From Candidatus Dojkabacteria bacterium UBA3081 (GTDB lineage Bacteria > Patescibacteriota > Dojkabacteria > SC72): a stretch of DNA of 5,419 nt. Of this stretch, positions 1-5,419 are shown in pieces. Each line of letters opens with the position of its first letter. Within the stretch, counting starts at the first letter, position 1. The translations under genes were made by a program, and so were the position numbers. The notes below the pieces were generated by a model. That model did not search any database and was not told the origin of the DNA. It saw only the letters and a program-made list of their open reading frames with translations. The stretch lies in the NCBI GenBank assembly GCA_002366615.1, contig DFBL01000005.1, forward strand, positions 1-5,419, given 5' to 3'.

Positions 1-1359
1 TTTTTTAGAATACACTCTTGCTTCCTCTAAATTCCCTTCTTTAAAATTCATCTTTGCTACTAAAAGATTATACCTAGGATCATACTTGTCTAATTCTGAA
101 AATATATCTAAAATTCTTCTTAACTCATCAAATTCAGAACTATCTATCAAAGATTGTCCTTGCCAATATAGATACTCTCTCTTTTCTTGCTCACTTAAAC
201 TCTCATACTCTATACTATCTAAGTTATAACTAAACTGCTCCTTATCACCTCTAAGGGAGTATATCTTTAGGTATTTAAGATTAACCCAATATTCATCTGA
301 TGACCTATCAGCAATCCTCATTATTTCCAATGCTTTCTCTGTCTGATTAGTTTCTAACAACAGCTCTAGATACTCAGTATACAATTCGGGAATAGATTTA
401 TTTCCCAGACTAGCTATTGCACTATCATAGTATGAGAATGAATCCTCTACATTATTTAAGAGATAGTAATCCCTAGCTAATATCCAATATATATGTGTAT
501 TATAGTCTGTAATAGAAGAACTCTCTTCTAAGAGGTCAACACTTTTTTGATACTCCCCCACCTCGTTATATGCTTTCCCCAAAAGATACTGTCCATCAGC
601 GTACTCCCCCATCTCATCCTTTCTCGGTTCTAAGACAGATATTGCTAGGTATGGGTATCCGACATCTATGTACAACTTCCCAAGTTTTGCCCTATTGAAA
701 AGTTCATCCTCTGTGAGACTTTCTAAAATACTTTTCCATTTAGCATATGTATTTCTCCATTCATCCCCAGGCTCAACATCCTCTATATATTTCATAGATT
801 CATTAGTATCATTTAATCCATCAATATATGATAGAAGTAGTTGACCCTCTATATATTCATTCCCTTCGAAATTACTCTTTAAAAGTTTTTTAGCATCTTC
901 CACCTGTCCCTTTTGCAAATATACCTTTGCTTTGCCTAAAAGTATTCTTTTGTCATTTGATACATCTTCACCTAATTTGTAAGCATACAAAGCATTTTCG
1001 AAATCCCTCATTTCATATGCGCTGTTTCCAACCAATATATATAGATAGCCCTTGTCCTCACCATTCAGCTTTACCCCTGATTCATCTATAATTGCTAAAG
1101 CATCGTCTATTCTGTTTTTAATTAGAAATATATTTACCATTTTTTCTAAAGCCTCAACTTTAGAGGGTATCAAGTCAACTCCTTCAGACAATTTCTCCAT
1201 CGCCGATGTATACTCCCTACTAGAAATCAACACATTAGCATCAGAAAGTATTTGCTCATACTTACTTAAATCCTCATCTGAGGCGGTACAACCTGAAAGA
1301 AATATTCCTGATATTAAAACAGTAAAAAGCATAAAAAGGATTTTGTGTATTTTTTTCAT
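1..1359 (-). CDS. TPR-repeat lipoprotein, C-terminus beyond the window
   Basis: The frame is open from an ATG at 1359 to the left edge, giving 453 codons without a stop, so the C-terminus is missing. The start is nearly forced: an in-frame TAA lies three codons upstream, and residues 1-24 form a classic lipoprotein signal peptide with basic residues at 2, 3 and 6, a hydrophobic core (7-20) and the lipobox LSGC with Cys24. The mature protein should be lipid-anchored on the outer face of the membrane. The remainder is acidic and helical, with repeated TPR-like helix pairs, clearest around residues 42-68, 100-130, 132-156, 246-276, 281-311 and 421-447 (e.g. LGKAYNEVGEYQKSVDLLEE). TPR proteins are protein-binding scaffolds; no catalytic domain is visible. 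The partner and pathway cannot be read from sequence. Divergence from an Rpf-like gene hints at a wall or secretion role, which is inference. No Shine-Dalgarno precedes the start (see promoter entry). Confidence 0.88.
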   Translation of the reverse strand, partial: MKKIHKILFMLFTVLISGIFLSGCTASDEDLSKYEQILSDANVLISSREYTSAMEKLSEGVDLIPSKVEALEKMVNIFLIKNRIDDALAIIDESGVKLNGEDKGYLYILVGNSAYEMRDFENALYAYKLGEDVSNDKRILLGKAKVYLQKGQVEDAKKLLKSNFEGNEYIEGQLLLSYIDGLNDTNESMKYIEDVEPGDEWRNTYAKWKSILESLTEDELFNRAKLGKLYIDVGYPYLAISVLEPRKDEMGEYADGQYLLGKAYNEVGEYQKSVDLLEESSSITDYNTHIYWILARDYYLLNNVEDSFSYYDSAIASLGNKSIPELYTEYLELLLETNQTEKALEIMRIADRSSDEYWVNLKYLKIYSLRGDKEQFSYNLDSIEYESLSEQEKREYLYWQGQSLIDSSEFDELRRILDIFSELDKYDPRYNLLVAKMNFKEGNLEEARVYSKK

Positions 1360-1365
1360 ATCTAC

Positions 1366-1371
1366 ATTTTA
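1366..1371 (-). promoter_or_regulatory. -10 box of the TPR lipoprotein gene, probable leaderless start
   Basis: On the minus strand TAAAAT (5 of 6 matches to TATAAT) ends six bases before the ATG at 1359. Transcription normally begins about seven bases after a -10 box, which places the start at the A of the ATG. There is no purine-rich ribosome-binding site in the 20 bases upstream, which agrees with a leaderless mRNA. I see no convincing -35 at 16-19 bp spacing, so the promoter call is tentative. Confidence 0.4.
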
Positions 1372-1398
1372 CACATTCTTTGACAATCATGCTATACT
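1368..1398 (+). promoter_or_regulatory. Sigma-70-type promoter of the Rpf-like gene
   Basis: The plus strand carries an extended -10 element, TGCTATACT (TG at 1390-1391, hexamer TATACT at 1393-1398). TTTACA at 1368-1373 can serve as -35, with a rather long 19-bp spacer; an extended -10 tolerates a poor -35. The predicted transcript start is near 1405, leaving about 24 nt of leader containing the Shine-Dalgarno. A perfect TTGACA at 1380-1385 is an alternative -35, but the only partner at usable spacing is ACTAAT (1402-1407, 16-bp spacer). The chosen -35 overlaps the -10 of the divergent lipoprotein gene. Confidence 0.45.
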
Positions 1399-1407
1399 TC
1401 CACTAAT

Positions 1408-1421
1408 TCCCTTGAAGGGAG
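1408..1421 (+). promoter_or_regulatory. Shine-Dalgarno of the Rpf-like gene inside a short palindrome
   Basis: AAGGGAG at 1415-1421 is a good Shine-Dalgarno, seven bases before the ATG at 1429, and supports that start. It lies in the 13-base palindrome TCCCTTGAAGGGA (1408-1420, centred on G1414). In RNA this could form a 4-bp stem UCCC/GGGA with a UUGAA loop that covers part of the ribosome-binding site; in DNA it could be a small operator. The ribosome-binding site is well supported; any regulatory role of the palindrome is inference. Confidence 0.6.
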
Positions 1422-1428
1422 CGATTCA

Positions 1429-2373
1429 ATGAAACAAATAACTGAAAGAGAGAAAATAAAGCCACCACTTTTAAAGATTTCCTTTGGGATGTTTTTTTTG
1501 TTAAGTATATTTTCATTTTTCCTAGGATATGCATCTAAGGATGCAATATTTGCACAAGAGAGAGAAGAAAATAGTTGGATATATTTCTCTAAGATTTTAG
1601 ATATAAAGAATCCCCTCATTGAAAGAATGTCCCAGGGTCCAAAATTGATAACAGTGCAAAAGGGGACAGAGGTAACCAAGATATTTACCACTTTTAATGA
1701 TATTAAGGATATTCTTAAAAAGAATAGCATAGAGGTAACAGAGAATGATTTAATCTATCTAAATAGTGAGTATCTCTTAGATGGAAGTATTGTAAAAATA
1801 ATCAGAACAGAGAGTATTGTTGTTGAAGAACAGATAGATATCCCCTATGAAACAGAAACAAGAGAAACTAGTAAGTACACTAAAGGAGAGAAACATGTTG
1901 TGCAGAAGGGAGTATTAGGAGTTAAGAGACAGATGGTTTTGCTTTACTTTGAGGATGGTGTATTAATTAGTGAGAAGATACTTGATAAAATAGTTGAGAA
2001 GGAAGCTCTTAAAGAAATTGTAGAAATTGGAACATCTTGGTATTCACTAGAAGGTATTGAAGTTAGGGGTTACAATTGTCCCTATTGGTACTCAGTTGTA
2101 GATAATGGCCCATATTCTGAAGAGGAGAAACGATGGCTCAAGTATATAATGTATTGTGAATCTGGTTGTAATGCAGAATCTAACAAGAGTAGTTACAAAG
2201 GTCTATTCCAATGGAGCCCTTACTGGTGGAGAAAGCAATTCAATGAGAATATCTTTGATGGTAATGCACAGATCCGTCATACTATTGCTAAATATAGAGC
2301 AGGAGAGGAGACAAGAGCGAGCCAATGGCCTGCATGTCATTCAAAATATGTAAGTGCATACGGCGTTAACTAG
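1429..2373 (+). CDS. RpfB-like cell-wall hydrolase: DUF348, G5 and Rpf/lysozyme-like domains
   Basis: This complete 314-residue protein has a short basic N-terminus and one hydrophobic segment (about 14-34), either a signal anchor or an uncleaved signal, so the rest is extracellular. Domains in order: a DUF348-like beta-grasp (about 73-126), a G5 domain (about 130-203, with the typical EEQIDIPYETE start and KGVLGVKRQ middle), a linker, and a lysozyme-like domain (about 229-304). The last carries YCESGCN with candidate catalytic Glu244, GLFQW at 258-262, and SQWPACHSKY at 298-307. Cys243 and Cys303 fall where Rpf proteins have their conserved disulfide, and WPAC resembles the WPVC of RpfB. Rpf enzymes cleave peptidoglycan glycan strands and promote growth or division; G5 domains bind wall sugars. 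Actinobacterial RpfB has three DUF348 copies, here one. Cys217 and Cys247 may form a second disulfide. A general lytic transglycosylase is the alternative. It has its own promoter and Shine-Dalgarno and shares its stop with the convergent helicase gene. Confidence 0.87.
   Translation: MKQITEREKIKPPLLKISFGMFFLLSIFSFFLGYASKDAIFAQEREENSWIYFSKILDIKNPLIERMSQGPKLITVQKGTEVTKIFTTFNDIKDILKKNSIEVTENDLIYLNSEYLLDGSIVKIIRTESIVVEEQIDIPYETETRETSKYTKGEKHVVQKGVLGVKRQMVLLYFEDGVLISEKILDKIVEKEALKEIVEIGTSWYSLEGIEVRGYNCPYWYSVVDNGPYSEEEKRWLKYIMYCESGCNAESNKSSYKGLFQWSPYWWRKQFNENIFDGNAQIRHTIAKYRAGEETRASQWPACHSKYVSAYGVN
2370..2373. other. Convergent stop codons sharing one CTAG
   Basis: The self-complementary tetramer CTAG supplies TAG to the plus-strand Rpf-like gene (2371-2373) and TAG to the minus-strand helicase gene (2370-2372). 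The two genes therefore meet tail to tail with no intergenic DNA. Any terminator for either gene must lie within the other's coding sequence, and their transcripts are expected to overlap at the 3' ends. Confidence 0.95.
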
Positions 2374-4379
2374 CTTTGCCAACTATAGTAATCACAAATA
2401 TCTTGGGGAATTTCCCCTAAAAATCTTGAAGGTATCTGGGCCCTATACCCTTCTCTTCCTATTCTGTTTTCAGCGAATGTAAAATACAATTTCTCTCTTG
2501 CTCTCGTTATTCCAACATAGCAAAGCCTTCTCTCTTCTTCTAATTCATCCTCATCTGTAAATGATCTTGAGTGAGGAAGAATTCCCTCTTCCATCCCTAC
2601 AATGAATACATAGTCAAATTCTAAACCCTTAGAGGAGTGTAATGTCATAAGGTTAACATAGTTACCACTTCCATCTTGATTTTTGTTTTGTTCTTGCTCT
2701 AGGAGATTAATCTCTTGTAAAAACATATTAAGAGACTCCTCTTTATATCTTTGAGCATAACTGCTTGCCACATTTTTTAACTCCTCAATATTCTCTTTCT
2801 TGTACTCAGCTTCCTCAGATCCATCATCCATCCATTCTATATACTTTGTTTTTTCAAGGATTAAATCAATTACAGAAAGGACATCTAAATCTTTTGACTT
2901 TGTATATATCTCTCCAAAAAGATTTGCAACTGTAATTAGTCTTCCTATCTCTTCTAAGTTCTCCTCAATTTTCTCATATGCTTGTGTAGAGATATCTAGA
3001 TTATGGGGCAGTGAGTTATAAATTTCATACACTCCAACTAACAGTTCTCCAACAGAACAAGCACATCTTCTGGATATGTCATGTATCTTAGCTACTGATT
3101 TAGAACCTACCTTCCTAGTTGGGGTATTAATTATTCTTGTAACACTTAAATCATCCTTAAGATTGTAAAGAAATCTCATATAGCTAAGAATATCTTTTAT
3201 TTCTTTCCTATCATAGAATCTAAAACCTCCAACCAATTTATATGGTAGACCATTTTTTAACATTGCTTCCTCAATAACCCTAGATTGATAGTTTGTTCTA
3301 TACAACACCGCTATATTAACCAGAAATATTCCATTTCTTCTTAATCTATTTATCTCATCAACAACATAGTTTGCCTCATCCTCTTGGTCTTGCGCTTGAA
3401 AAACAGTAATACAATTTCCTGAGCCTTTCTCAGTCCACAAACTTTTATCTACTCTGGCAGAGTTCTGTTTAATAACGGCGGTAGCAGCAGATATTACATT
3501 AGCAGTAGACCTGTAGTTTTGTTCTAATTTTACAACTTTTACATCATCGAAATCCTCTTCAAAAGATTGAATATTTTTAATATTAGCTCCTCTCCAACCA
3601 TAGATTCCTTGATCATCATCTCCTACAACACATATATTTTTGTACTTTTGAGAGAGTAACTTCGCAAACATATATTGAACTGTATTAGTATCTTGATATT
3701 CATCTATCATCATATATCTATACCTCTCTTGGTACTTGGAAAGTACCCCTTCGTTTTCAGAAAACATTTTAACTGTTAGGTAGAGGAGATCTCCGAAGTC
3801 AACAGAGTTTTGCGCAAGAAGCTGCTTTTGATATATTGGATATATTTCCGCTGTAATATCTTCTAAAAACCCACCGTAGTGGAAAGAGAATTGGTCAGCT
3901 GATACAAGTTCATTCTTTGCAGAGGAGATGTAGTGGGCTATTGCTCTGGGTCTTACCTGTTTAATATCAATATCTTTCTCTACAAGGATATCCTTTATTA
4001 AATTCTCAGTATCATTGGAATCATATATGGAGAAATTTGGATTAAGGTTTACTAATTTAGCATTCTGTCTAAGAAAGGAAGCCCCTATTGAATGGAAAGT
4101 TCCAATTAGTGGAATCTTTTCAGAATTAACTTTGAGCTCTTTTAATAGCCCTAAGACTCTTTCTTGCATTTCACCTGCAGCTTTTTTAGTAAATGTAACT
4201 GCTAATATATTATCTGCCGGTACACTTTTCTCTGTTATTAGATAGGCTATACGGTTAGTAATAACTCTGGTCTTACCAGAGCCTGCACCTGCAAAGACAA
4301 GTAAAGGTCCTTTAGTCGTTTCAACTGCAATTCTTTGCTGTTGATTTAATTGTTCTAAGATAATGTTTTCTGAAGCCAC
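2370..4379 (-). CDS. pcrA: PcrA/UvrD-type superfamily 1A DNA helicase
   Basis: This 669-residue ATP-dependent 3'-5' DNA helicase acts in the cytoplasm in nucleotide-excision and mismatch repair, and in clearing recombination filaments and stalled forks (family knowledge). All SF1A motifs are present: Q motif LNQQQRIAV (11-19), Walker A GAGSGKT (31-37), Ia VTFTKKAAGEM (61-71), GTFHS (93-97), motif II DEYQD (226-230), motif III GDDDQGIYGWRGA (253-265), IV EQNYRS (286-291), V TLHSSKGLEFD (579-589) and VI YVGITRAREK (621-630). It ends soon after PSRFLGEIP (650-658), so the tail that brings most PcrA/UvrD proteins to 720-770 residues, including the RNA-polymerase-binding module of Bacillus PcrA, is absent. 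The start is GTG at 4379: an in-frame TAG lies six codons upstream and the next Met is residue 71, beyond Walker A. No Shine-Dalgarno is visible. PcrA, UvrD and Rep cannot be separated with certainty; PcrA is the best label. Confidence 0.93.
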   Translation of the reverse strand: MASENIILEQLNQQQRIAVETTKGPLLVFAGAGSGKTRVITNRIAYLITEKSVPADNILAVTFTKKAAGEMQERVLGLLKELKVNSEKIPLIGTFHSIGASFLRQNAKLVNLNPNFSIYDSNDTENLIKDILVEKDIDIKQVRPRAIAHYISSAKNELVSADQFSFHYGGFLEDITAEIYPIYQKQLLAQNSVDFGDLLYLTVKMFSENEGVLSKYQERYRYMMIDEYQDTNTVQYMFAKLLSQKYKNICVVGDDDQGIYGWRGANIKNIQSFEEDFDDVKVVKLEQNYRSTANVISAATAVIKQNSARVDKSLWTEKGSGNCITVFQAQDQEDEANYVVDEINRLRRNGIFLVNIAVLYRTNYQSRVIEEAMLKNGLPYKLVGGFRFYDRKEIKDILSYMRFLYNLKDDLSVTRIINTPTRKVGSKSVAKIHDISRRCACSVGELLVGVYEIYNSLPHNLDISTQAYEKIEENLEEIGRLITVANLFGEIYTKSKDLDVLSVIDLILEKTKYIEWMDDGSEEAEYKKENIEELKNVASSYAQRYKEESLNMFLQEINLLEQEQNKNQDGSGNYVNLMTLHSSKGLEFDYVFIVGMEEGILPHSRSFTDEDELEEERRLCYVGITRAREKLYFTFAENRIGREGYRAQIPSRFLGEIPQDICDYYSWQS

Positions 4380-4386
4380 AGTATCG

Positions 4387-4392
4387 ATTATA
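4387..4392 (-). promoter_or_regulatory. -10 box of the helicase gene, probable leaderless start
   Basis: A perfect TATAAT on the minus strand ends seven bases before the GTG start at 4379, so transcription is predicted to begin at or within a base or two of the start codon. No Shine-Dalgarno precedes the GTG. The best -35 at 17-bp spacing is TGTATA, only 3 of 6 matches. This implies the helicase can be transcribed independently of the upstream wall-protein gene. Confidence 0.45.
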
Positions 4393-4406
4393 TTCTAACC
4401 AAGAAT
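4392..4406. repeat. Small inverted repeat abutting the helicase -10 box
   Basis: ATTCT (4392-4396) and AGAAT (4402-4406) form an inverted repeat around a 5-base spacer. It lies in the -10/-35 spacer and touches the first base of TATAAT, where a repressor could act. Five-base arms in AT-rich DNA arise easily by chance, so function is doubtful. The rest of the 83-bp gap (4380-4462) shows no clear intrinsic terminator for the upstream gene. Confidence 0.2.
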
Positions 4407-4462
4407 TAATATACAGCTATTTGAGGTTATAAGGTGGGGATATAAATAAATGAACTCTTACA

Positions 4463-5419
4463 CTATATCTCCCTTGCATACTTTTGATATATCCACCCCT
4501 TGTTGTTCCCATCATATAGGATTTCATACCAACCTTCTTCTTTCTTTGTTGTAATAAATACATCCCCTTCATTGGCTACCTCAACTTTTTCACAGCTATA
4601 CCATCTACACTCCCTTATATTCACAAATCCATATTCAGGAGATACGATTTCAACAATTTTGTTATCACCTTTAACAATATTAAATTCAACATCAAAAGAG
4701 CTACCTTCAACTAAAGAATCAGCTGATTTCAAAAAGAGAAAACTCTCCTTGTATGAAGCTGGGCGACTTTTTGCAGAGAGTTGGAAAGATACAGCGGTAG
4801 TATCTCCTGGTTTTACTATCTGTGCATCAATATGTGTTGGTTTACTAAAACTAACCCAATCTGAATTAATAGCATGAGTGCTGTCTTCAAACTTTAGTGT
4901 AGATATATAGATGTAATTATTACCCCCAAACCAAGGGAAATCATTCTCATTTTTAACAGTTACTTTAACATCTAATCTTTGCCCTATTACAACATCTTTT
5001 TCATACTCTACTGATTCAATACTTCCTTTGTATGCAAGGTGCTCCTCATTAGACCAATTTACTTCTGATATGGTTTCTGAGAGGGAGTTTCTTAAAGATT
5101 TTTTAGAAGGGGAATATATTAAATATGAGAATTCATTTTGATTCTGTTTAATCTTTAAATCAACAAATTCAACATTTCCTTTCTCTATACCGTATTTGTA
5201 AGAAAGCTCTTCAAGGAATTCCTTAAGGGAAGTTGATGCTCTAGGAGAGAGATTAATTCCATCATCTAAAACCCCTATGAGAATTACATTGTCTCCTCCT
5301 TCTAAACCTGGGTTTACTCCTATTCCACCTGAAGCTCCTTCATATATCTCTCCATTTGTATCGATTAAGAAGTTGTATGGAATATCATTAAGATTAAGCC
5401 TTGTTATACTATGGTAGTA
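4463..5419 (-). CDS. PGRP/amidase-fold protein with NBR1-type Ig and SH3b domains, N-terminus beyond the window
   Basis: The minus frame is open from the right edge (codon 5419-5417) to TAG at 4463-4465, giving 318 C-terminal residues, so the real start is outside. Numbered from the edge, residues 1-118 resemble the PGRP/amidase_2 fold: YYHSITR, then DIPYNFLIDTNGEIYEGASGG (12-32) and N..LIGVLDDG (44-54). Residues about 126-248 form an NBR1-like Ig domain (VKVTVKNENDFPWFGG at 151-166, DWVSFS, VKPGDTTAVSFQL, YKESFLFL). Residues about 256-317 are an SH3b wall-binding domain (FVNIRECRWYSC, EEGWYEILYD, KGWIYQKYA) with a probable Cys271-Cys276 disulfide. Active family members cut the bond between N-acetylmuramate and L-Ala. 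Here no GHRD..CPG-type ending is present after the fold, so catalysis is doubtful; the first zinc His would lie outside the window. It is probably secreted (inference) and lies 83 bp upstream of the helicase gene on the same strand. A TTG at 4732 is an internal Leu codon, not a start. Confidence 0.83.
   Translation of the reverse strand, partial: YYHSITRLNLNDIPYNFLIDTNGEIYEGASGGIGVNPGLEGGDNVILIGVLDDGINLSPRASTSLKEFLEELSYKYGIEKGNVEFVDLKIKQNQNEFSYLIYSPSKKSLRNSLSETISEVNWSNEEHLAYKGSIESVEYEKDVVIGQRLDVKVTVKNENDFPWFGGNNYIYISTLKFEDSTHAINSDWVSFSKPTHIDAQIVKPGDTTAVSFQLSAKSRPASYKESFLFLKSADSLVEGSSFDVEFNIVKGDNKIVEIVSPEYGFVNIRECRWYSCEKVEVANEGDVFITTKKEEGWYEILYDGNNKGWIYQKYAREI

Noticed and set aside
1380..1385. 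Perfect TTGACA as the main -35 of the Rpf-like gene
   Set aside because: Its best -10 partner, ACTAAT at 1402-1407, is poor and would start transcription within the Shine-Dalgarno palindrome; the extended -10 TGCTATACT is stronger. Kept only as an alternative.
1052..1432. 126-codon plus-strand open frame
   Set aside because: It runs antisense to the TPR lipoprotein gene, is low-complexity and Ser/Ile/Phe-rich as antisense frames are, and shows no recognisable domain.
1392..1730. 112-codon minus-strand open frame opposite the Rpf-like gene
   Set aside because: It is antisense to a well-supported coding region, has no domain, and would cover the divergent promoter region.
2405..2417. GGGGAATTTCCCC palindrome 31 bases after the Rpf-like stop, as a terminator
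   Set aside because: On the plus strand it is followed by TAAAAATC, not a T-run, and the bases encode the conserved LGEIP of the helicase, which explains the pattern.
4463..4732. A separate 89-residue SH3b protein starting at TTG 4732
   Set aside because: The same frame continues upstream without a stop to the window edge and encodes the matching Ig and PGRP domains; TTG is Leu230 of the longer visible protein and has no ribosome-binding site.
1..5419. Recoding of TGA, as in some candidate phyla
   Set aside because: No in-frame TGA occurs in the four reading frames and tryptophan is encoded by TGG throughout, so nothing requires a changed code.
1..5419. CRISPR array, tRNA/rRNA genes, insertion sequence or attachment site
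   Set aside because: No regularly spaced repeats, cloverleaf-like segments, transposase-like frames or long terminal inverted repeats were found; non-coding DNA totals only about 150 bases.

Overview
The window is AT-rich, roughly one-third G+C by eye, and densely coding. It holds four protein genes: two complete, and two cut by the window edges. In-frame tryptophans are all TGG and no in-frame TGA is seen, so the standard code fits. The gene set suggests a small-genome, single-membrane bacterium: an Rpf-like G5-domain exoenzyme, a PGRP/NBR1-Ig/SH3b wall protein, a TPR lipoprotein and a short PcrA/UvrD helicase without a long C-terminal tail. Candidate Phyla Radiation (Patescibacteria) is my best inference, with low-GC Bacillota or another Terrabacteria lineage as alternatives. 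No marker gene settles this.

Layout. Positions 1-1359 (minus) encode a TPR-repeat lipoprotein whose C-terminus lies beyond the left edge. A 69-bp divergent intergenic region (1360-1428) carries face-to-back promoter elements for this gene and for the plus-strand gene at 1429-2373. That gene encodes a membrane-anchored or secreted protein with DUF348-like, G5 and Rpf/lysozyme-like domains, the architecture of RpfB. It converges on a PcrA/UvrD-type helicase (2370-4379, minus), and the two stop codons share one CTAG. After an 83-bp gap (4380-4462), which holds the helicase's own -10 box, comes the C-terminal 318 residues of a PGRP-like amidase-fold protein with an NBR1-type Ig domain and an SH3b domain (4463-5419, minus). 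Its N-terminus lies beyond the right edge.

How they work together. Three of the four proteins are predicted to act outside the membrane: a surface scaffold, a peptidoglycan-cleaving enzyme and a peptidoglycan-binding or -cleaving protein. The helicase is a cytoplasmic DNA-repair/replication enzyme, probably an unrelated neighbour. The most noteworthy points are: (i) an RpfB-like protein retaining the catalytic Glu and the Cys...WPxC signature; (ii) a PGRP domain that seems to have lost its C-terminal zinc ligands; (iii) two minus-strand genes whose -10 boxes sit 6-7 nt before the start codon without a Shine-Dalgarno, as expected for leaderless mRNAs; and (iv) overlapping divergent promoters. 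I see no tRNA, rRNA, CRISPR array, insertion sequence or phage gene, and no clearly new multi-gene system.
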